A stretch of DNA of 64,000 bases from Anderseniella sp039978075 (GCA_039978075.1 JBDWCA010000013.1:62001-126000); one strand, 5' to 3'; positions 15,761 through 24,147 are shown, numbered from the stretch's first letter. Notes: a model not told the origin generated them from the letters alone. Numbers and translations are program-made.

Positions 15761-16684
15761 TTGCGTGTTTCAATCAAGGCACTGAATCATTTCCTGCACG
15801 CAGCAGAACGTGGTTCTATTGCGAAAGCAGCTGCAGACCTGAATGTCGTGCCGTCTGCAATCTCCAACGCCATCGATGTGGTGGAACGGGAATTCGAGCT
15901 GCAACTGGTGCAGCGTTACCCGGCCAAGGGCATAAGGCCGACTGCGGCCGGGCGGGCCATAATGCACAAGATCCGCCACCTGGTTGAAGAATACGACACG
16001 CTGTTTCTCGAAGGAACAGAACTGCGCACCGCTTTATCGGGCGGCCTTTCCATCGGCTATTATGCACCCGTGGCACCCGCCTTCATGCCTGCAATAATTG
16101 CGCCGCTGGTCCGTGACCATCCCGACATCAAGATAAACCTGAAGGAAGTCGACAATGAACGAGCCCAGGCCGGCCTGCTCGACGGCGAGTTCGACCTGAT
16201 CCTGTTTGTTGCCGAAAACGTACGGACCGGTATCATGTGCCAGCCGCTGCTGGAGGCACCGCCTTACGTGCTGCTACCGCTCGACCATGCTTTGCGAAAT
16301 CGCGAACAGGTGACACAGGCTGATCTTCAAGGTGAACCGCTGGTGCTGCTCGATCTGCCGATGAGCAACGAGTACTACCGCAACCTGGCCGGAGATGCCG
16401 GTCATCCCGCCAGTATCGTTGCGACAGCCTCCACCCATGAAATGGTGCGCAGCCTGGTAGGCGCCGGCGTCGGCTGCTCAATCCTGAACATGCGCCCGGC
16501 CACCGCGGTCACCTATGCCGGTGACGAGGTGCTGGCGATCCCGTTCCGCGGCGATGCAAGCGCCCTGAAGCTGGCGCTTGGCCATATGGGCGGCAAGCCG
16601 CGCCGACTGGTCCAGGCGTTCATGGATGCCACCCAGGGGTATTTCGCACGCGCGGCTGCAAATAAACTGATCGTGCTGTTGTGA
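15761..16684 (+). CDS. LysR-family regulator
   Basis: The 307-aa protein has the LysR HTH (SIKALNHFLHAAERGSIAKA, VVPSAISNAIDVVEREF) and an effector-binding domain. No in-frame ATG occurs near the start. I prefer TTG at 15761, with AGGAA 11 nt upstream, because it leaves the usual short lead before the HTH; a TTG at 15743 has no RBS. It is divergent from the membrane hydroxylase gene and likely controls it, and possibly the neighbouring catabolic cluster. Confidence 0.88.
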   Translation: MRVSIKALNHFLHAAERGSIAKAAADLNVVPSAISNAIDVVEREFELQLVQRYPAKGIRPTAAGRAIMHKIRHLVEEYDTLFLEGTELRTALSGGLSIGYYAPVAPAFMPAIIAPLVRDHPDIKINLKEVDNERAQAGLLDGEFDLILFVAENVRTGIMCQPLLEAPPYVLLPLDHALRNREQVTQADLQGEPLVLLDLPMSNEYYRNLAGDAGHPASIVATASTHEMVRSLVGAGVGCSILNMRPATAVTYAGDEVLAIPFRGDASALKLALGHMGGKPRRLVQAFMDATQGYFARAAANKLIVLL

Positions 16685-16752
16685 GCCAGCGGCCCGGCGT
16701 CCGCCAGACTGGTCTCGACCGGCGCTCCATGGACTTGTTGCTTTAGCTGCGC

Positions 16753-17205
16753 CTACTCATTCGATGGCTCGGTTTCCATTTCCACCATGCCATGGGATGA
16801 CGGATAGAAGCCTTTCGGAAATAATGTCCTGTCATCGTACTCGGCACCGTCAAGCTTTGCGCGATTCAGGATGGCTTTGGTCAGGTTTGCGCCTTGCAGT
16901 TGTGCACCGTGACCAAAACTGTCGCGTCCCAGATCAGCTCCGCGGAAACTTGCGCCAATGCATGATGCGTCGGTCAGATCAGCGCGTTGCAGAAACGCAC
17001 CTTCAAAGTTCGCGCCATCGAGTTTGGCCTCCGTAAAACTAACCGAATACAGGTCAGCGCCCTTGAAGTTCGCACCGGCAAGTTGAGCGCCAAACAGGAA
17101 AGCACCCTCCCACCTCACGCCTTCGAATCCGACCTGACCCTCACGGACCTTGAAGGTTTTCAGCACCTCACCAAACTCATCTACAATCTCAATTTTGTCT
17201 GCCAT
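16753..17205 (-). CDS. Pentapeptide repeat protein
   Basis: The 150-aa product starts MADKIEIVDEFGEVLKTFKV and then contains about 15 A(D/N)LxX repeats (GANFKGADL, ANFEGAFL, RADLTDASCI, GASFRGADL, GANLTKAIL, RAKLDGAEY), predicted to fold as a right-handed quadrilateral beta-helix. Some such proteins mimic DNA and protect gyrase from quinolones, but most have no known role. The start at 17205 is chosen from the protein-like N-terminus; MDSNM at 17217 is an alternative. It is divergent from the spondin gene, with a 192-bp spacer. Confidence 0.9.
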   Translation of the reverse strand: MADKIEIVDEFGEVLKTFKVREGQVGFEGVRWEGAFLFGAQLAGANFKGADLYSVSFTEAKLDGANFEGAFLQRADLTDASCIGASFRGADLGRDSFGHGAQLQGANLTKAILNRAKLDGAEYDDRTLFPKGFYPSSHGMVEMETEPSNE

Positions 17206-17397
17206 GTTACTATCCATCTGATCTTGCGGCAGTCTTATACAGATTGCCGCAACGGGCAATGTCATCATGTCATTGTGAGTGTGTCGGGCGAGCTTGTTAC
17301 CGACATCCGAGCCATGATTGGATAGATTACCGATCAACGATGACCAGCCTGCCCCGCTGAACCGGAACCTGGCAAACAACAGCAAGAGACTTCTTCA

Positions 17398-18045
17398 ATG
17401 ATCCGAATACTCACAGTGCTACTCCTCACAATGGCGTCCGCAATGCCTGTGCTGGCCGACGACGTACGGTATAAACTTGAACTCGATATCAGCTGGAGCC
17501 GCGACACCCACCCTCATGGCTGGCCTGCGAACGGAGGGCACATGTCGGGACTGATCGGCGCGACGCACCACGGGCGCTATGTCATGTTTGCGGACGGCAA
17601 TACCGCAAGCAGCGGCGTCAGGTCGGTAGCCGAACGGGGCCGGCCACGCATTTTGCGGGCTGAACTGGAAGAGGCCAGCGAGCGCAAGCGGGTCGAGCAT
17701 GTGTTTCAGGCCGATGGCATCAAACAGGCGCCGGGGCGCATTTCAGCTACGTTTGCGGTCAGCGAAACCCATGCCAGGGTCTCGTTCATCACCATGATCG
17801 CTCCAAGCCCGGACTGGTTTACCGGTCTGGCCGGTGTGAAATTGCGCGATGATGCAGGCTGGCGGGGCAAGGCGACCTATGTGCTGTGGGCCTGGGATGC
17901 GGGAACCGACCGCGGTCAATCCTACGCCTCGGACAATGATGCAAACCAGCCGGCCGAATCGATCCGGCTGGTGGCAAGCCCGCACTTTCTCGACAATACC
18001 GGCCTCAGGCAGGTCGGCACCGCCACCTTTACCCGCATCGACTAG
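17398..18045 (+). CDS. Secreted spondin-domain protein
   Basis: The 215-aa product has a signal peptide (1-20, cleavage at VLA-DD) and a single Spondin_N domain: LDISWSRDTHPHGWP, HMSGLIGATHHGRYVMF, ASSGVRSVAERG, FITMIAPSPDWFTGL and VLWAWDAGTDRGQSY are near-diagnostic. In animals the domain occurs in F-spondin matrix proteins; bacterial versions are short secreted proteins of unknown role, possibly binding carbohydrate or Ca2+. It stands alone between divergent pentapeptide and convergent LysR genes. Confidence 0.88.
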   Translation: MIRILTVLLLTMASAMPVLADDVRYKLELDISWSRDTHPHGWPANGGHMSGLIGATHHGRYVMFADGNTASSGVRSVAERGRPRILRAELEEASERKRVEHVFQADGIKQAPGRISATFAVSETHARVSFITMIAPSPDWFTGLAGVKLRDDAGWRGKATYVLWAWDAGTDRGQSYASDNDANQPAESIRLVASPHFLDNTGLRQVGTATFTRID

Positions 18046-18067
18046 AGCCAGTTTTTGCGTCGGGCAA

Positions 18068-18955
18068 TCACCGCGCCAGCAGGTTTTCCCAGATGCATTG
18101 GGCAACTGTACCGGCCTGCCGGTCGCGGCGGCGGATCTGGAACAGGTGAGAGCGCAGCGGCTGGTAGCCTTCGACATTCAGCGGCACCAGCTCACCGCTT
18201 TCCAACTCGGCGTCAATCATGTGGGTGGGAATACCGCCCCAGCCCATTCCCGCCAAAAGTATTTCCTTCTTTGCGGCGAAGTCGGACACCGTCCAGCGCA
18301 GGCCACCAGGCAGCAGGCCCCTGCTCTGGGTAAAGCTGCCGGAACTGCTGTCAGCCACCACGATCTGGGTATAACTCTGCATCTCGGAGATGGTTTTCAT
18401 GTGAGTACTGCGCGCCGGCTCATAATCGCGATGCGCCACCGGCATGATGGTCACTTCAGCAAACGGGATCGCCTCGACCTGGTCGACCGGCACACCATCC
18501 ATGGTGGCGATGATGATGTCGGCGTCATTGCGCAACAGTTGTTCAATCGGCCCACCCATGCTTTCACGCGCCAGCCGAACATGCGTGCCCGGATATTGCG
18601 TCCGCACGGTGCCGACAATGTCCAGCACCGGTTTCAGCGGGAAGGTGGCAGTGACGGCCAGGAACACCTCGGCCTCCTGCCCGGCGCTCAGGTTCTTGGC
18701 CATGTTGCCGAGTTGCTGCATCTGCTGCATGACCCGCGTTGCCTGCCGGTAGAACACCTCGCCCTCTCGAGTCAGTTTCGGTCTGTATTCCGCACGCGAC
18801 AGCAAGGCAACGTCAATCTCGGTCTCCAGCTTTTTCAGCATGTGACTGACGGCGGACTGGGATTTATTCAGCCTCTCCGCAGCCCCGCGAAAGGTTCCTT
18901 CGGCAACAATGGCGTGCAGAACGATCAATTGCTCATAGGTCAAGGCAGGTCTCAC
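18068..18955 (-). CDS. LysR-family regulator divergent from GST operon
   Basis: The 295-aa LysR protein has its HTH at residues 5-64 (LHAIVAEGTFRGAAERLNKS, QSAVSHMLKKLETEIDVALL) and a full effector domain. It starts at GTG 18955 with no strong Shine-Dalgarno. The first bases beyond the start carry two nested inverted repeats, which are probably its binding site. It is divergent from the GST/NTF2/tautomerase operon, which is its likely target. Confidence 0.9.
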   Translation of the reverse strand: MRPALTYEQLIVLHAIVAEGTFRGAAERLNKSQSAVSHMLKKLETEIDVALLSRAEYRPKLTREGEVFYRQATRVMQQMQQLGNMAKNLSAGQEAEVFLAVTATFPLKPVLDIVGTVRTQYPGTHVRLARESMGGPIEQLLRNDADIIIATMDGVPVDQVEAIPFAEVTIMPVAHRDYEPARSTHMKTISEMQSYTQIVVADSSSGSFTQSRGLLPGGLRWTVSDFAAKKEILLAGMGWGGIPTHMIDAELESGELVPLNVEGYQPLRSHLFQIRRRDRQAGTVAQCIWENLLAR

Positions 18956-18958
18956 AAT

Positions 18959-18988
18959 ATCTGAAATACGATCTATTTTTCAGATCGT
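18959..18988. promoter_or_regulatory. Nested inverted repeats between LysR and GST operon
   Basis: ATCTGAAA (18959-18966) pairs with TTTCAGAT (18978-18985), 8-bp perfect arms, spacer 11. ACGATCT (18968-18974) pairs with AGATCGT (18982-18988), 7-bp perfect arms, spacer 7. The two overlap, so different arm usage could correspond to the two DNA-bound states known for LysR proteins. Confidence 0.55.
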
Positions 18989-19080
18989 TATCATGAGAAA
19001 TCAATATTATCAATTAATCATGGTTGTCACTACCTGTCTCGAAACCCCTCAGGGGATACAACGAGAAAGGACCCGTTCCC

Positions 19081-19689
19081 ATGAAGCTTTATTACAAAGC
19101 CGGCGCCTGTTCACTGGCGACCCATATTGCCCTGCATGAAGTCGGCGAGGCGTTCAATATCGAGGAAGTCGATACCCAGGCCGGGCGCACAAAGTCCGGC
19201 AACGATTATTCCACGATCAACCCGAAAGGCTATGTCCCAGCGCTCGAACTGGCGTCCGGTGACATCCTCACTGAAGGTGCCGCCATCCTGCAATACATCG
19301 CCGACCAGCACCCTAAAAGCGAACTGGCGCCGAAGGCCGGATCCATCGCACGGGCGCGGTTGCAGGAGTATCTGAATTATACCGCATCTGAACTGCACAA
19401 AGCATTCGGCCCGTTCTTCTCGAGCACCGCCAACGAGGCAGACAAGCAGGCGGCAGGTAAGGCTGTTGCGCAGAAATTCGATTATCTCGACAACCTCCTC
19501 AGCGATGGCCGCAACTATCTTCTGGGTAGTGGATTTTCCGTTGCAGATGCCTATCTGTTTGTGGTTGCCAACTGGTCGAATTTCGTGGGCATTGACCTGA
19601 AAAAATGGCCGCATGTGGCCGCGTTCGTTAACCGCGTTGCAGCCCGCCCTGCAGCCCAGGCTGCGTTGAAAGCGGAAGGGCTGGCGTGA
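19081..19689 (+). CDS. Glutathione S-transferase, bacterial beta-class type
   Basis: The 202-aa protein begins MKLYYKAGACSLATHIALHE; the Cys at position 10 is the beta-class catalytic Cys. ILTEGAAILQYIADQHP forms the glutathione-binding thioredoxin-like domain end and the C-terminal helical domain contains SVADAYLFVVANW. The ATG at 19081 has AAAGGA 10 nt upstream; the frame continues upstream to 19024 without similarity. It is first in a three-gene operon with an NTF2-like protein and a tautomerase, under the divergent LysR gene. The operon may conjugate and isomerise an electrophilic substrate (inference). Confidence 0.92.
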   Translation: MKLYYKAGACSLATHIALHEVGEAFNIEEVDTQAGRTKSGNDYSTINPKGYVPALELASGDILTEGAAILQYIADQHPKSELAPKAGSIARARLQEYLNYTASELHKAFGPFFSSTANEADKQAAGKAVAQKFDYLDNLLSDGRNYLLGSGFSVADAYLFVVANWSNFVGIDLKKWPHVAAFVNRVAARPAAQAALKAEGLA

Positions 19690-20078
19690 TGGCAGATCAA
19701 CAGGCCTTCGCCGATGTCACCGGCATCATGACCGGGTATTTCGACGGTCTCTACCACGCCGATACGACGCGGCTGGCGAAAGTGTTCCACCCCGATGCGC
19801 GTTATGTGAATATGATCGAGGGCGACTACATGAACAAGTCGCTGGATGAGTACTTCGCCATGGTCGACAGGCGCACGCCTCCTGCGAGCCGAGGCGAGGT
19901 GCGCGATGACCGCATCTTCTCGATCCAGTTCGGCGGCACCCGCATGGCGTTTGTCAGGGCGTCGATGACCATGATGGATCGCCAGTATCTCGACTTCCTG
20001 ACACTGACCCATGACCAGCACGGCTGGCGCATCATGACGAAAATCTTCACCTACGTCGCAACAACAAGGGAGGCCTGA
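19689..20078 (+). CDS. NTF2-like (SnoaL/lumazine-binding type) protein
   Basis: The 129-aa protein has an NTF2-like fold: N-terminal helix AFADVTGIMTGYFDGLYHAD, VFHPDARYVNMIEGDY and strands RIFSIQFGGTRMAFVRASM and HGWRIMTKIFTYV. It resembles the putative lumazine-binding subgroup. The start overlaps the GST stop as TGATG, and the next gene begins 1 bp after its stop, so all three genes are coupled. It may bind or isomerise the same compound that the GST handles. Confidence 0.85.
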   Translation: MADQQAFADVTGIMTGYFDGLYHADTTRLAKVFHPDARYVNMIEGDYMNKSLDEYFAMVDRRTPPASRGEVRDDRIFSIQFGGTRMAFVRASMTMMDRQYLDFLTLTHDQHGWRIMTKIFTYVATTREA

Positions 20079-20079
20079 C

Positions 20080-20304
20080 ATGCCCTATGTGAACATCAAG
20101 ATCACGAAGGAAGGCGGCCCGGGCGGCACCGGCCCGACAGCGGATCAGAAAGCAGAACTGATCAAGGGGACCACCGAACTGCTGGCTCGCGTTCTGAACA
20201 AAGCCCCTGCCACGACCTTCGTCGTCATTGACGAAGTCGCGCTGCAAGACTGGGGCATAGGCGGGTTGCCGGTGCCGGAGTTTCGCAAGCGGCGGTCTGA
20301 GTAA
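20080..20304 (+). CDS. 4-oxalocrotonate tautomerase-family protein
   Basis: The 74-aa protein begins Met-Pro (PYVNIKITKEGG), so Pro1 is available as the catalytic base after Met removal. VVIDEVALQDWGIGGLPVPE matches the 4-OT C-terminal half. An insertion of about eight residues (GGPGGTGPT) between strand 1 and helix 1 is also seen in a known subset of tautomerases. The start lies 1 bp after the NTF2-like stop. Its likely task is keto-enol tautomerisation of the operon substrate. Confidence 0.92.
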   Translation: MPYVNIKITKEGGPGGTGPTADQKAELIKGTTELLARVLNKAPATTFVVIDEVALQDWGIGGLPVPEFRKRRSE

Positions 20305-20352
20305 ACCCGTTGGAGCGGCTTGCGAAAGCCGCCTCCAGATTTCCCTGGACCT

Positions 20353-21276
20353 TCAGCGCCGTGCCAGATGGCCGATTGCATTGGTGACAATGCGGGCAGC
20401 AGTAAAGGCTGCCACACCGTTTGGATCACGCTCCGGCACGAATTCAATCATGTCAAACGCCACCAAATTGGCCTTGGCGACGACACCGGCAATCAGGTCG
20501 ATCGACTGGGTGTAGGTGAGCCCGCCCGGTGTCGGCGCCATGACCGCAGGCATGATGCCGGCGTCCAGCGCATCGCAGTCAAATGTGATCATGCAGTTTG
20601 CACCGTCGGGCAGGTGCTGCAGCGCGGCACCCACACCTTGTTCGTGCACAGCACGCGCGGTGACAATTTCCGCGCCCCAGTTGCGCGCAATTTCCACCTC
20701 TTCGCGCCGGGCCGATCCGAGCCCCCTGATGCCGACCTGGATGATCCGCTCGACATGGGCCATTTCAGAGGCGCGCCGCATGGTGGACGAAAATCCAAGC
20801 GGTTCACCCCGGCGCTCGTCACGCCAGTCAATATGGGCATCAACCTGGATGATGGTCAGCGGACCTGCCGGTGCCAGCGCCTTGATAAACGGTATCGGCG
20901 TTGAATCATCACCACCCAGCATAATCGGCACTGCGCCGTTCGAGACAATCTCAAACGTGGCCGTCTCAATCAGAGCGCGGTTTGCACTGCCGTCCTGGCT
21001 TGAAGTTTTCAGATCACCGGCATCGGCAACTTTGAAATCGCTGTCACCCAGCAGTGGCCCGTCCAGATCGAAGTCCCAGTGATCCGGCCATGCGGAATCC
21101 TCTTCCATGGCGGCCCGCATTGCATCCGGGGCCCTGGCATAAACGTCGTTATCGATGCCCTGATAAGGCGTGCCGTGCGGCGCTCCGAACAACACAGCAT
21201 CGGCCTGATCGAGTACCACGCCTTTGCTTGCCCCCATGAACGGGACCTTTACCGCTTGAAAGTTGCTGGTTGTCAC
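20353..21276 (-). CDS. Ureohydrolase (arginase/agmatinase) family protein
   Basis: The 307-aa protein shows the binuclear-Mn motifs of the family: GGDDS (in VPIMLGGDDSTPIPF), VDAHIDWRDE and FDCDALDAGIMPAV. Together these supply the His/Asp ligands and indicate hydrolysis of a guanidino or amidino C-N bond. The first 'GGxH' motif has D in place of H (GGDD), as in agmatinase-like guanidinobutyrase and other paralogues. The product GGLTYTQS loop matches agmatinase more than arginase. It converges with the tautomerase gene and stands alone. The exact guanidine substrate is not determinable. Confidence 0.88.
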   Translation of the reverse strand: MTTSNFQAVKVPFMGASKGVVLDQADAVLFGAPHGTPYQGIDNDVYARAPDAMRAAMEEDSAWPDHWDFDLDGPLLGDSDFKVADAGDLKTSSQDGSANRALIETATFEIVSNGAVPIMLGGDDSTPIPFIKALAPAGPLTIIQVDAHIDWRDERRGEPLGFSSTMRRASEMAHVERIIQVGIRGLGSARREEVEIARNWGAEIVTARAVHEQGVGAALQHLPDGANCMITFDCDALDAGIMPAVMAPTPGGLTYTQSIDLIAGVVAKANLVAFDMIEFVPERDPNGVAAFTAARIVTNAIGHLARR

Positions 21277-21364
21277 TTTTCAGACCTTACTATGCTTGCC
21301 CAGTTGTGAGCGCTTCGGGGACGATGCTGCTGCGAAGCTGCTGCAGCCAGTTGTAACCTACGGT

Positions 21365-21979
21365 TCATTTCCGCTCCGGTCGCCTGAATTTTTCTATTGC
21401 TTGCGCTACACTGACCCTGATCACACACGCCTCCACATGATCATTGATCAGGCCCATGGCCTGCATGAAGGCATATACGGTGGTCGGGCCGACGAATTTC
21501 CAGCCGCGTTTCTTCAGGTCCTTTGACAGGGCAATGGATACGTCAGAGGTAGAGGCGGTCTGCGGTTTTGCCAGTTGGGATGCATCGGGCTCATACCCCC
21601 AGAAGTAAGCGGCCAATGAGCCTTCGCGAATGACCATCTCCTGCGCGCAGGCGGCATTGTTGATGACCGCTTCAATCTTGCCGCGATGGCGGACTATGCC
21701 CTCATCCTTGAGCAGGCGCTCGACATCGACCCCGGTAAAGTTGGCCACCTTGTCAAATTCGAAATTGGCAAACGCGGCTCGGAAATTCTCCCGCTTGGCC
21801 AGAATGGTGCGCCAGCTCAGGCCGGACTGGAAACTCTCCAGGCACAGCTTTTCAAACAGCCGACGATCATCATCCACCGGAAACCCCCATTCGGTGTCGT
21901 GATAATCGAGAAACTCCGGTGCGCTACCCGCCCAGCGGCAGCGCGGATTGCCGTCCGGTGCCATAAATGTCTCACTCAC
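21365..21979 (-). CDS. tag: DNA-3-methyladenine glycosylase I
   Basis: The 204-aa protein excises 3-methyladenine from alkylated DNA. The zinc-snap residues are visible: Cys in NPRCRWAG and His in YHDTEWGFPV near the N-terminus, and His and Cys in INDHVEAC near the C-terminus. LFEKLCLESFQSGLSWRTIL contains the base-binding region with the conserved Glu. It is probably a single-gene unit, downstream of the YciI-like gene on the same strand. Confidence 0.96.
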   Translation of the reverse strand: MSETFMAPDGNPRCRWAGSAPEFLDYHDTEWGFPVDDDRRLFEKLCLESFQSGLSWRTILAKRENFRAAFANFEFDKVANFTGVDVERLLKDEGIVRHRGKIEAVINNAACAQEMVIREGSLAAYFWGYEPDASQLAKPQTASTSDVSIALSKDLKKRGWKFVGPTTVYAFMQAMGLINDHVEACVIRVSVAQAIEKFRRPERK

Positions 21980-22009
21980 GGTCTGCGTGTCCCTTCGTTG
22001 AATGGCTAC

Positions 22010-22297
22010 TCAGGCGAGCAGAAAACCCAGCCGCTCATCTGCCTTGGCCGGGGTGATCTCGTGTATGTCTGCGCTGACGATGTTTTCCGCGACAAACGGA
22101 TCCTGGTTCACCCTTTCCTGCAACACCGGCAGCGATGTATTGTGCGCCATGATGGCACCGCCCAGTTGCGGTTGCAGGCTGCCGGCCATCAGGAACACGC
22201 CGTCGTCAAAGCCGCGCTTGATCCATGCCTTGTGGGCATCCATGAATTCACCGGCATGGGCTTTGTTGGCGGCAAATTTCAGCAATACGACAAACAT
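22010..22297 (-). CDS. YciI-like protein
   Basis: The 95-aa protein has the dimeric alpha+beta barrel YCII fold: MFVVLLKFAANKAHAGEFMD, HKAWIKRGFDDGVFLMAGSL and VNQDPFVAENIVSADIHEI, with the conserved His-Asp pair (AHKAW; QDPF). These are small ferredoxin-like enzymes or binding proteins of mostly unknown role. Its ATG lies 1 bp after the TetR stop and AGAGGAA inside the TetR end provides the RBS, so it is coupled to that regulator and probably under the same twin operators. Confidence 0.88.
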   Translation of the reverse strand: MFVVLLKFAANKAHAGEFMDAHKAWIKRGFDDGVFLMAGSLQPQLGGAIMAHNTSLPVLQERVNQDPFVAENIVSADIHEITPAKADERLGFLLA

Positions 22298-22298
22298 C

Positions 22299-22895
22299 TC
22301 AATTCCTCTTCTGTTTACCTGATCCAGCGCTGTCGATAACCGATGCCAGCCAGTCACACATCTGATCGACCTCGGATCGAATGAATGTCTCGTCGCCGAA
22401 GGCACTGGCCAGCGTGGCAACGCCCTGACTGCGGGCCAGGATATGCATGGCCAGCCGGTCTGCTTCCTCGTCAAGTCCGAGGGCACGGAACTGCACACCC
22501 AGCCAGGCCCGAAACAGCGAGAACAGCTCGGTGGCGCCTGCCCTGGATTCATGGTTCAGTTTGGCAAGTTCGGTGGTCAGCGTACCGACCGGGCAGCCGA
22601 AGCGTTTGATGTCGGCGCGGTTGGCAATCAGGATATGGATGAAGCTGTGAATGCGGTCTTCAGGGTTTTCGCTCTCCGCCTCCCACTGATCCAGTATTCG
22701 CCGTGTATCAGCCAAACGCGTATCGATTACAGCCTCCAGAATGTCGTCCTTGGTCTTGAAGTGATAATAGAAATTGCCGCGCGAAATCCGCACCGCACCG
22801 GCAATGTCCGCGAACGAGGTGTGCTCATACCCCTGGCGGTAGAACAACACGTCGGCTGCTGCAACAATGTGGTCTCGAGTGGTCATGGCGTTCAT
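22299..22895 (-). CDS. TetR/AcrR-family repressor
   Basis: The 198-aa TetR protein has an N-terminal HTH (TRDHIVAAADVLFYRQGYEH, FADIAGAVRISRGNFYYHFK) and a helical ligand domain. It is the first gene of a two-gene unit with the YciI-like protein. Two symmetric sequences sit 19 and 46 bp upstream of its ATG, so it is probably autoregulated. The signal recognised is unknown. Confidence 0.93.
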   Translation of the reverse strand: MNAMTTRDHIVAAADVLFYRQGYEHTSFADIAGAVRISRGNFYYHFKTKDDILEAVIDTRLADTRRILDQWEAESENPEDRIHSFIHILIANRADIKRFGCPVGTLTTELAKLNHESRAGATELFSLFRAWLGVQFRALGLDEEADRLAMHILARSQGVATLASAFGDETFIRSEVDQMCDWLASVIDSAGSGKQKRN

Positions 22896-22913
22896 GCGTA
22901 GAGGTCCTGTTCA

Positions 22914-22960
22914 TAGGACGTATGTCCTAATTCATTACTCATTAGGACGAACGCCCTAAT
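22914..22960. promoter_or_regulatory. Twin TetR-type operators
   Basis: TAGGAC-GTAT-GTCCTA (22914-22929) and ATTAGG-ACGAACGC-CCTAAT (22941-22960) are two inverted repeats with shared TAGG(A/G)CG cores. They lie upstream of the TetR/YciI genes in a gap also upstream of no other divergent gene. Centres are about 29 bp apart. Confidence 0.6.
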
Positions 22961-22987
22961 TTGTCAAGCATTGGGGAAAATGCAGTC

Positions 22988-23566
22988 TCAGGCCAGCAGC
23001 CGAAGCGACGCCACGCTTCTATTCAGCATTGCGACGGGTGCCTGCGACCTGGCCATTACCCGGGTGCCGACATATTGTGTCGTGAGCATATCGGCCACCT
23101 GACGGCGAGCAGCCGGATCAAGCTTTGCGTGAGCCTGTGAAGCTTTCAGGGCGACTTCGAACCCCTTCTGCAACTTGCCGAGCGTGCGGTGAACGGCGTC
23201 GGCTATGTCGGTATCTTCAGACGCAGGGCCGGCCGCGGCCGAACAGGCCAGACACCCCCGGCGATCGCCCTTCTTCACGTCGGCAATGACATTGCCGAAC
23301 AGCGCCATGACACGGTCCCATCCGTCTGCGATTCCAGGTCCGGACAACAGCCCCACGGCGGGAATAACATAGTCGCGCTCATAGCGCTCCAAAACCACAA
23401 GATAGAGTGACTTCTTGTCTGTGAATGCCTTGTACAGGCTGCCGCGGGTCAAGCCCATGCCGGACAGCAGGTCAGGCAGCGAGGCGCCTTCATAGCCGTG
23501 TTCCCAGAACACATCCATGGCCCCGCCAACGGCGTCTTCAACATCAAATTCACGTGGCCGTGCCAT
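22988..23566 (-). CDS. TetR/AcrR-family repressor
   Basis: The 192-aa protein begins MARPREFDVEDAVGGAMDVF with HTH region LPDLLSGMGLTRGSLYKAFT, typical of the AcuR/YxaF-like group. Two Cys (GCLACSAAAGP) about halfway resemble the Cys motif common in this group. The ATG at 23566 follows a TTG and has AAGGCGA upstream. It is divergent from the small membrane protein gene at 23733, with a symmetric site at 23655-23664 in between. Confidence 0.92.
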   Translation of the reverse strand: MARPREFDVEDAVGGAMDVFWEHGYEGASLPDLLSGMGLTRGSLYKAFTDKKSLYLVVLERYERDYVIPAVGLLSGPGIADGWDRVMALFGNVIADVKKGDRRGCLACSAAAGPASEDTDIADAVHRTLGKLQKGFEVALKASQAHAKLDPAARRQVADMLTTQYVGTRVMARSQAPVAMLNRSVASLRLLA

Positions 23567-23654
23567 CAAATCGCCTTTTGTCTTTCAGTGCCCATCATTT
23601 AGTTAGGAACCATACAGTACACAATTCACGGATTCGTGTTTCATCGTGTTTTGT

Positions 23655-23664
23655 ACCAATTGGT
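23655..23664. promoter_or_regulatory. Palindrome in TetR/membrane-protein spacer
   Basis: ACCAATTGGT is a perfect 10-bp palindrome. GGTTCC just after it (23662-23667) and GGAACC at 23606-23611 form a wider symmetry. It is a candidate operator for the divergent TetR protein. Confidence 0.4.
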
Positions 23665-23732
23665 TCCAAACTTTAATACTAACTCCAGATCGCCGGACAC
23701 ACCCGGCGCAAGCCAACACAGGAGAGCTACCC

Positions 23733-24101
23733 ATGTTACCCCGATTCATCACAAAAACCATTCATGCCTATCTCGATTATCCCGTTGCCGTCAGCCTTAT
23801 CGCCATGCCATTCATCCTCGGCCTTGGCAGCGTGAATCCGCTGGCATTCTGGTTGTCAGTGGCAACCGGCGTCGCCGCCTTCGTGCTGACCGTCCTGACC
23901 GACCATCACCTGGGCGTGTTCCGCGTCCTGCCCTACAAGCTGCACCTGGCTGTGGACTTCATGGTCGGCCTGGTATTTGTTGCCGCACCGTTCGCACTCG
24001 GTTTTGCCGGGCTGGAAGCTGCCTACTACTGGGTTCTCGGCGGCACCGTGCTGGCCGTCGTCAGCCTGCACAAGCAGGAAGACACCCTGCAGACGGCCTG
24101 A
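23733..24101 (+). CDS. Small four-helix membrane protein (SPW-like)
   Basis: The 122-aa integral membrane protein has about four hydrophobic helices arranged as two similar pairs: YPVAVSLIAMPFILGLGS and LHLAVDFMVGLVFVAAPFAL. This two-fold repeat with D-hydrophobic-P-hydrophobic-G pattern resembles SPW-repeat/vitamin K epoxide-region type small proteins, but the SPW motif itself is not intact. AGGAGAG precedes the ATG at 23733. It is divergent from a TetR gene that probably represses it, and is followed by an intrinsic terminator. Confidence 0.75.
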   Translation: MLPRFITKTIHAYLDYPVAVSLIAMPFILGLGSVNPLAFWLSVATGVAAFVLTVLTDHHLGVFRVLPYKLHLAVDFMVGLVFVAAPFALGFAGLEAAYYWVLGGTVLAVVSLHKQEDTLQTA

Positions 24102-24147
24102 GGCAGACCGCCCGGAACATTCTACTCAAGTAACAGCTCGTTCGAAG

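Noticed and set aside
17849..18964. A 371-codon plus-strand frame across the spondin end and LysR gene
   Set aside because: It is antisense to the firmly assigned LysR gene and has no recognisable motifs; long shadow frames are normal at this GC content.
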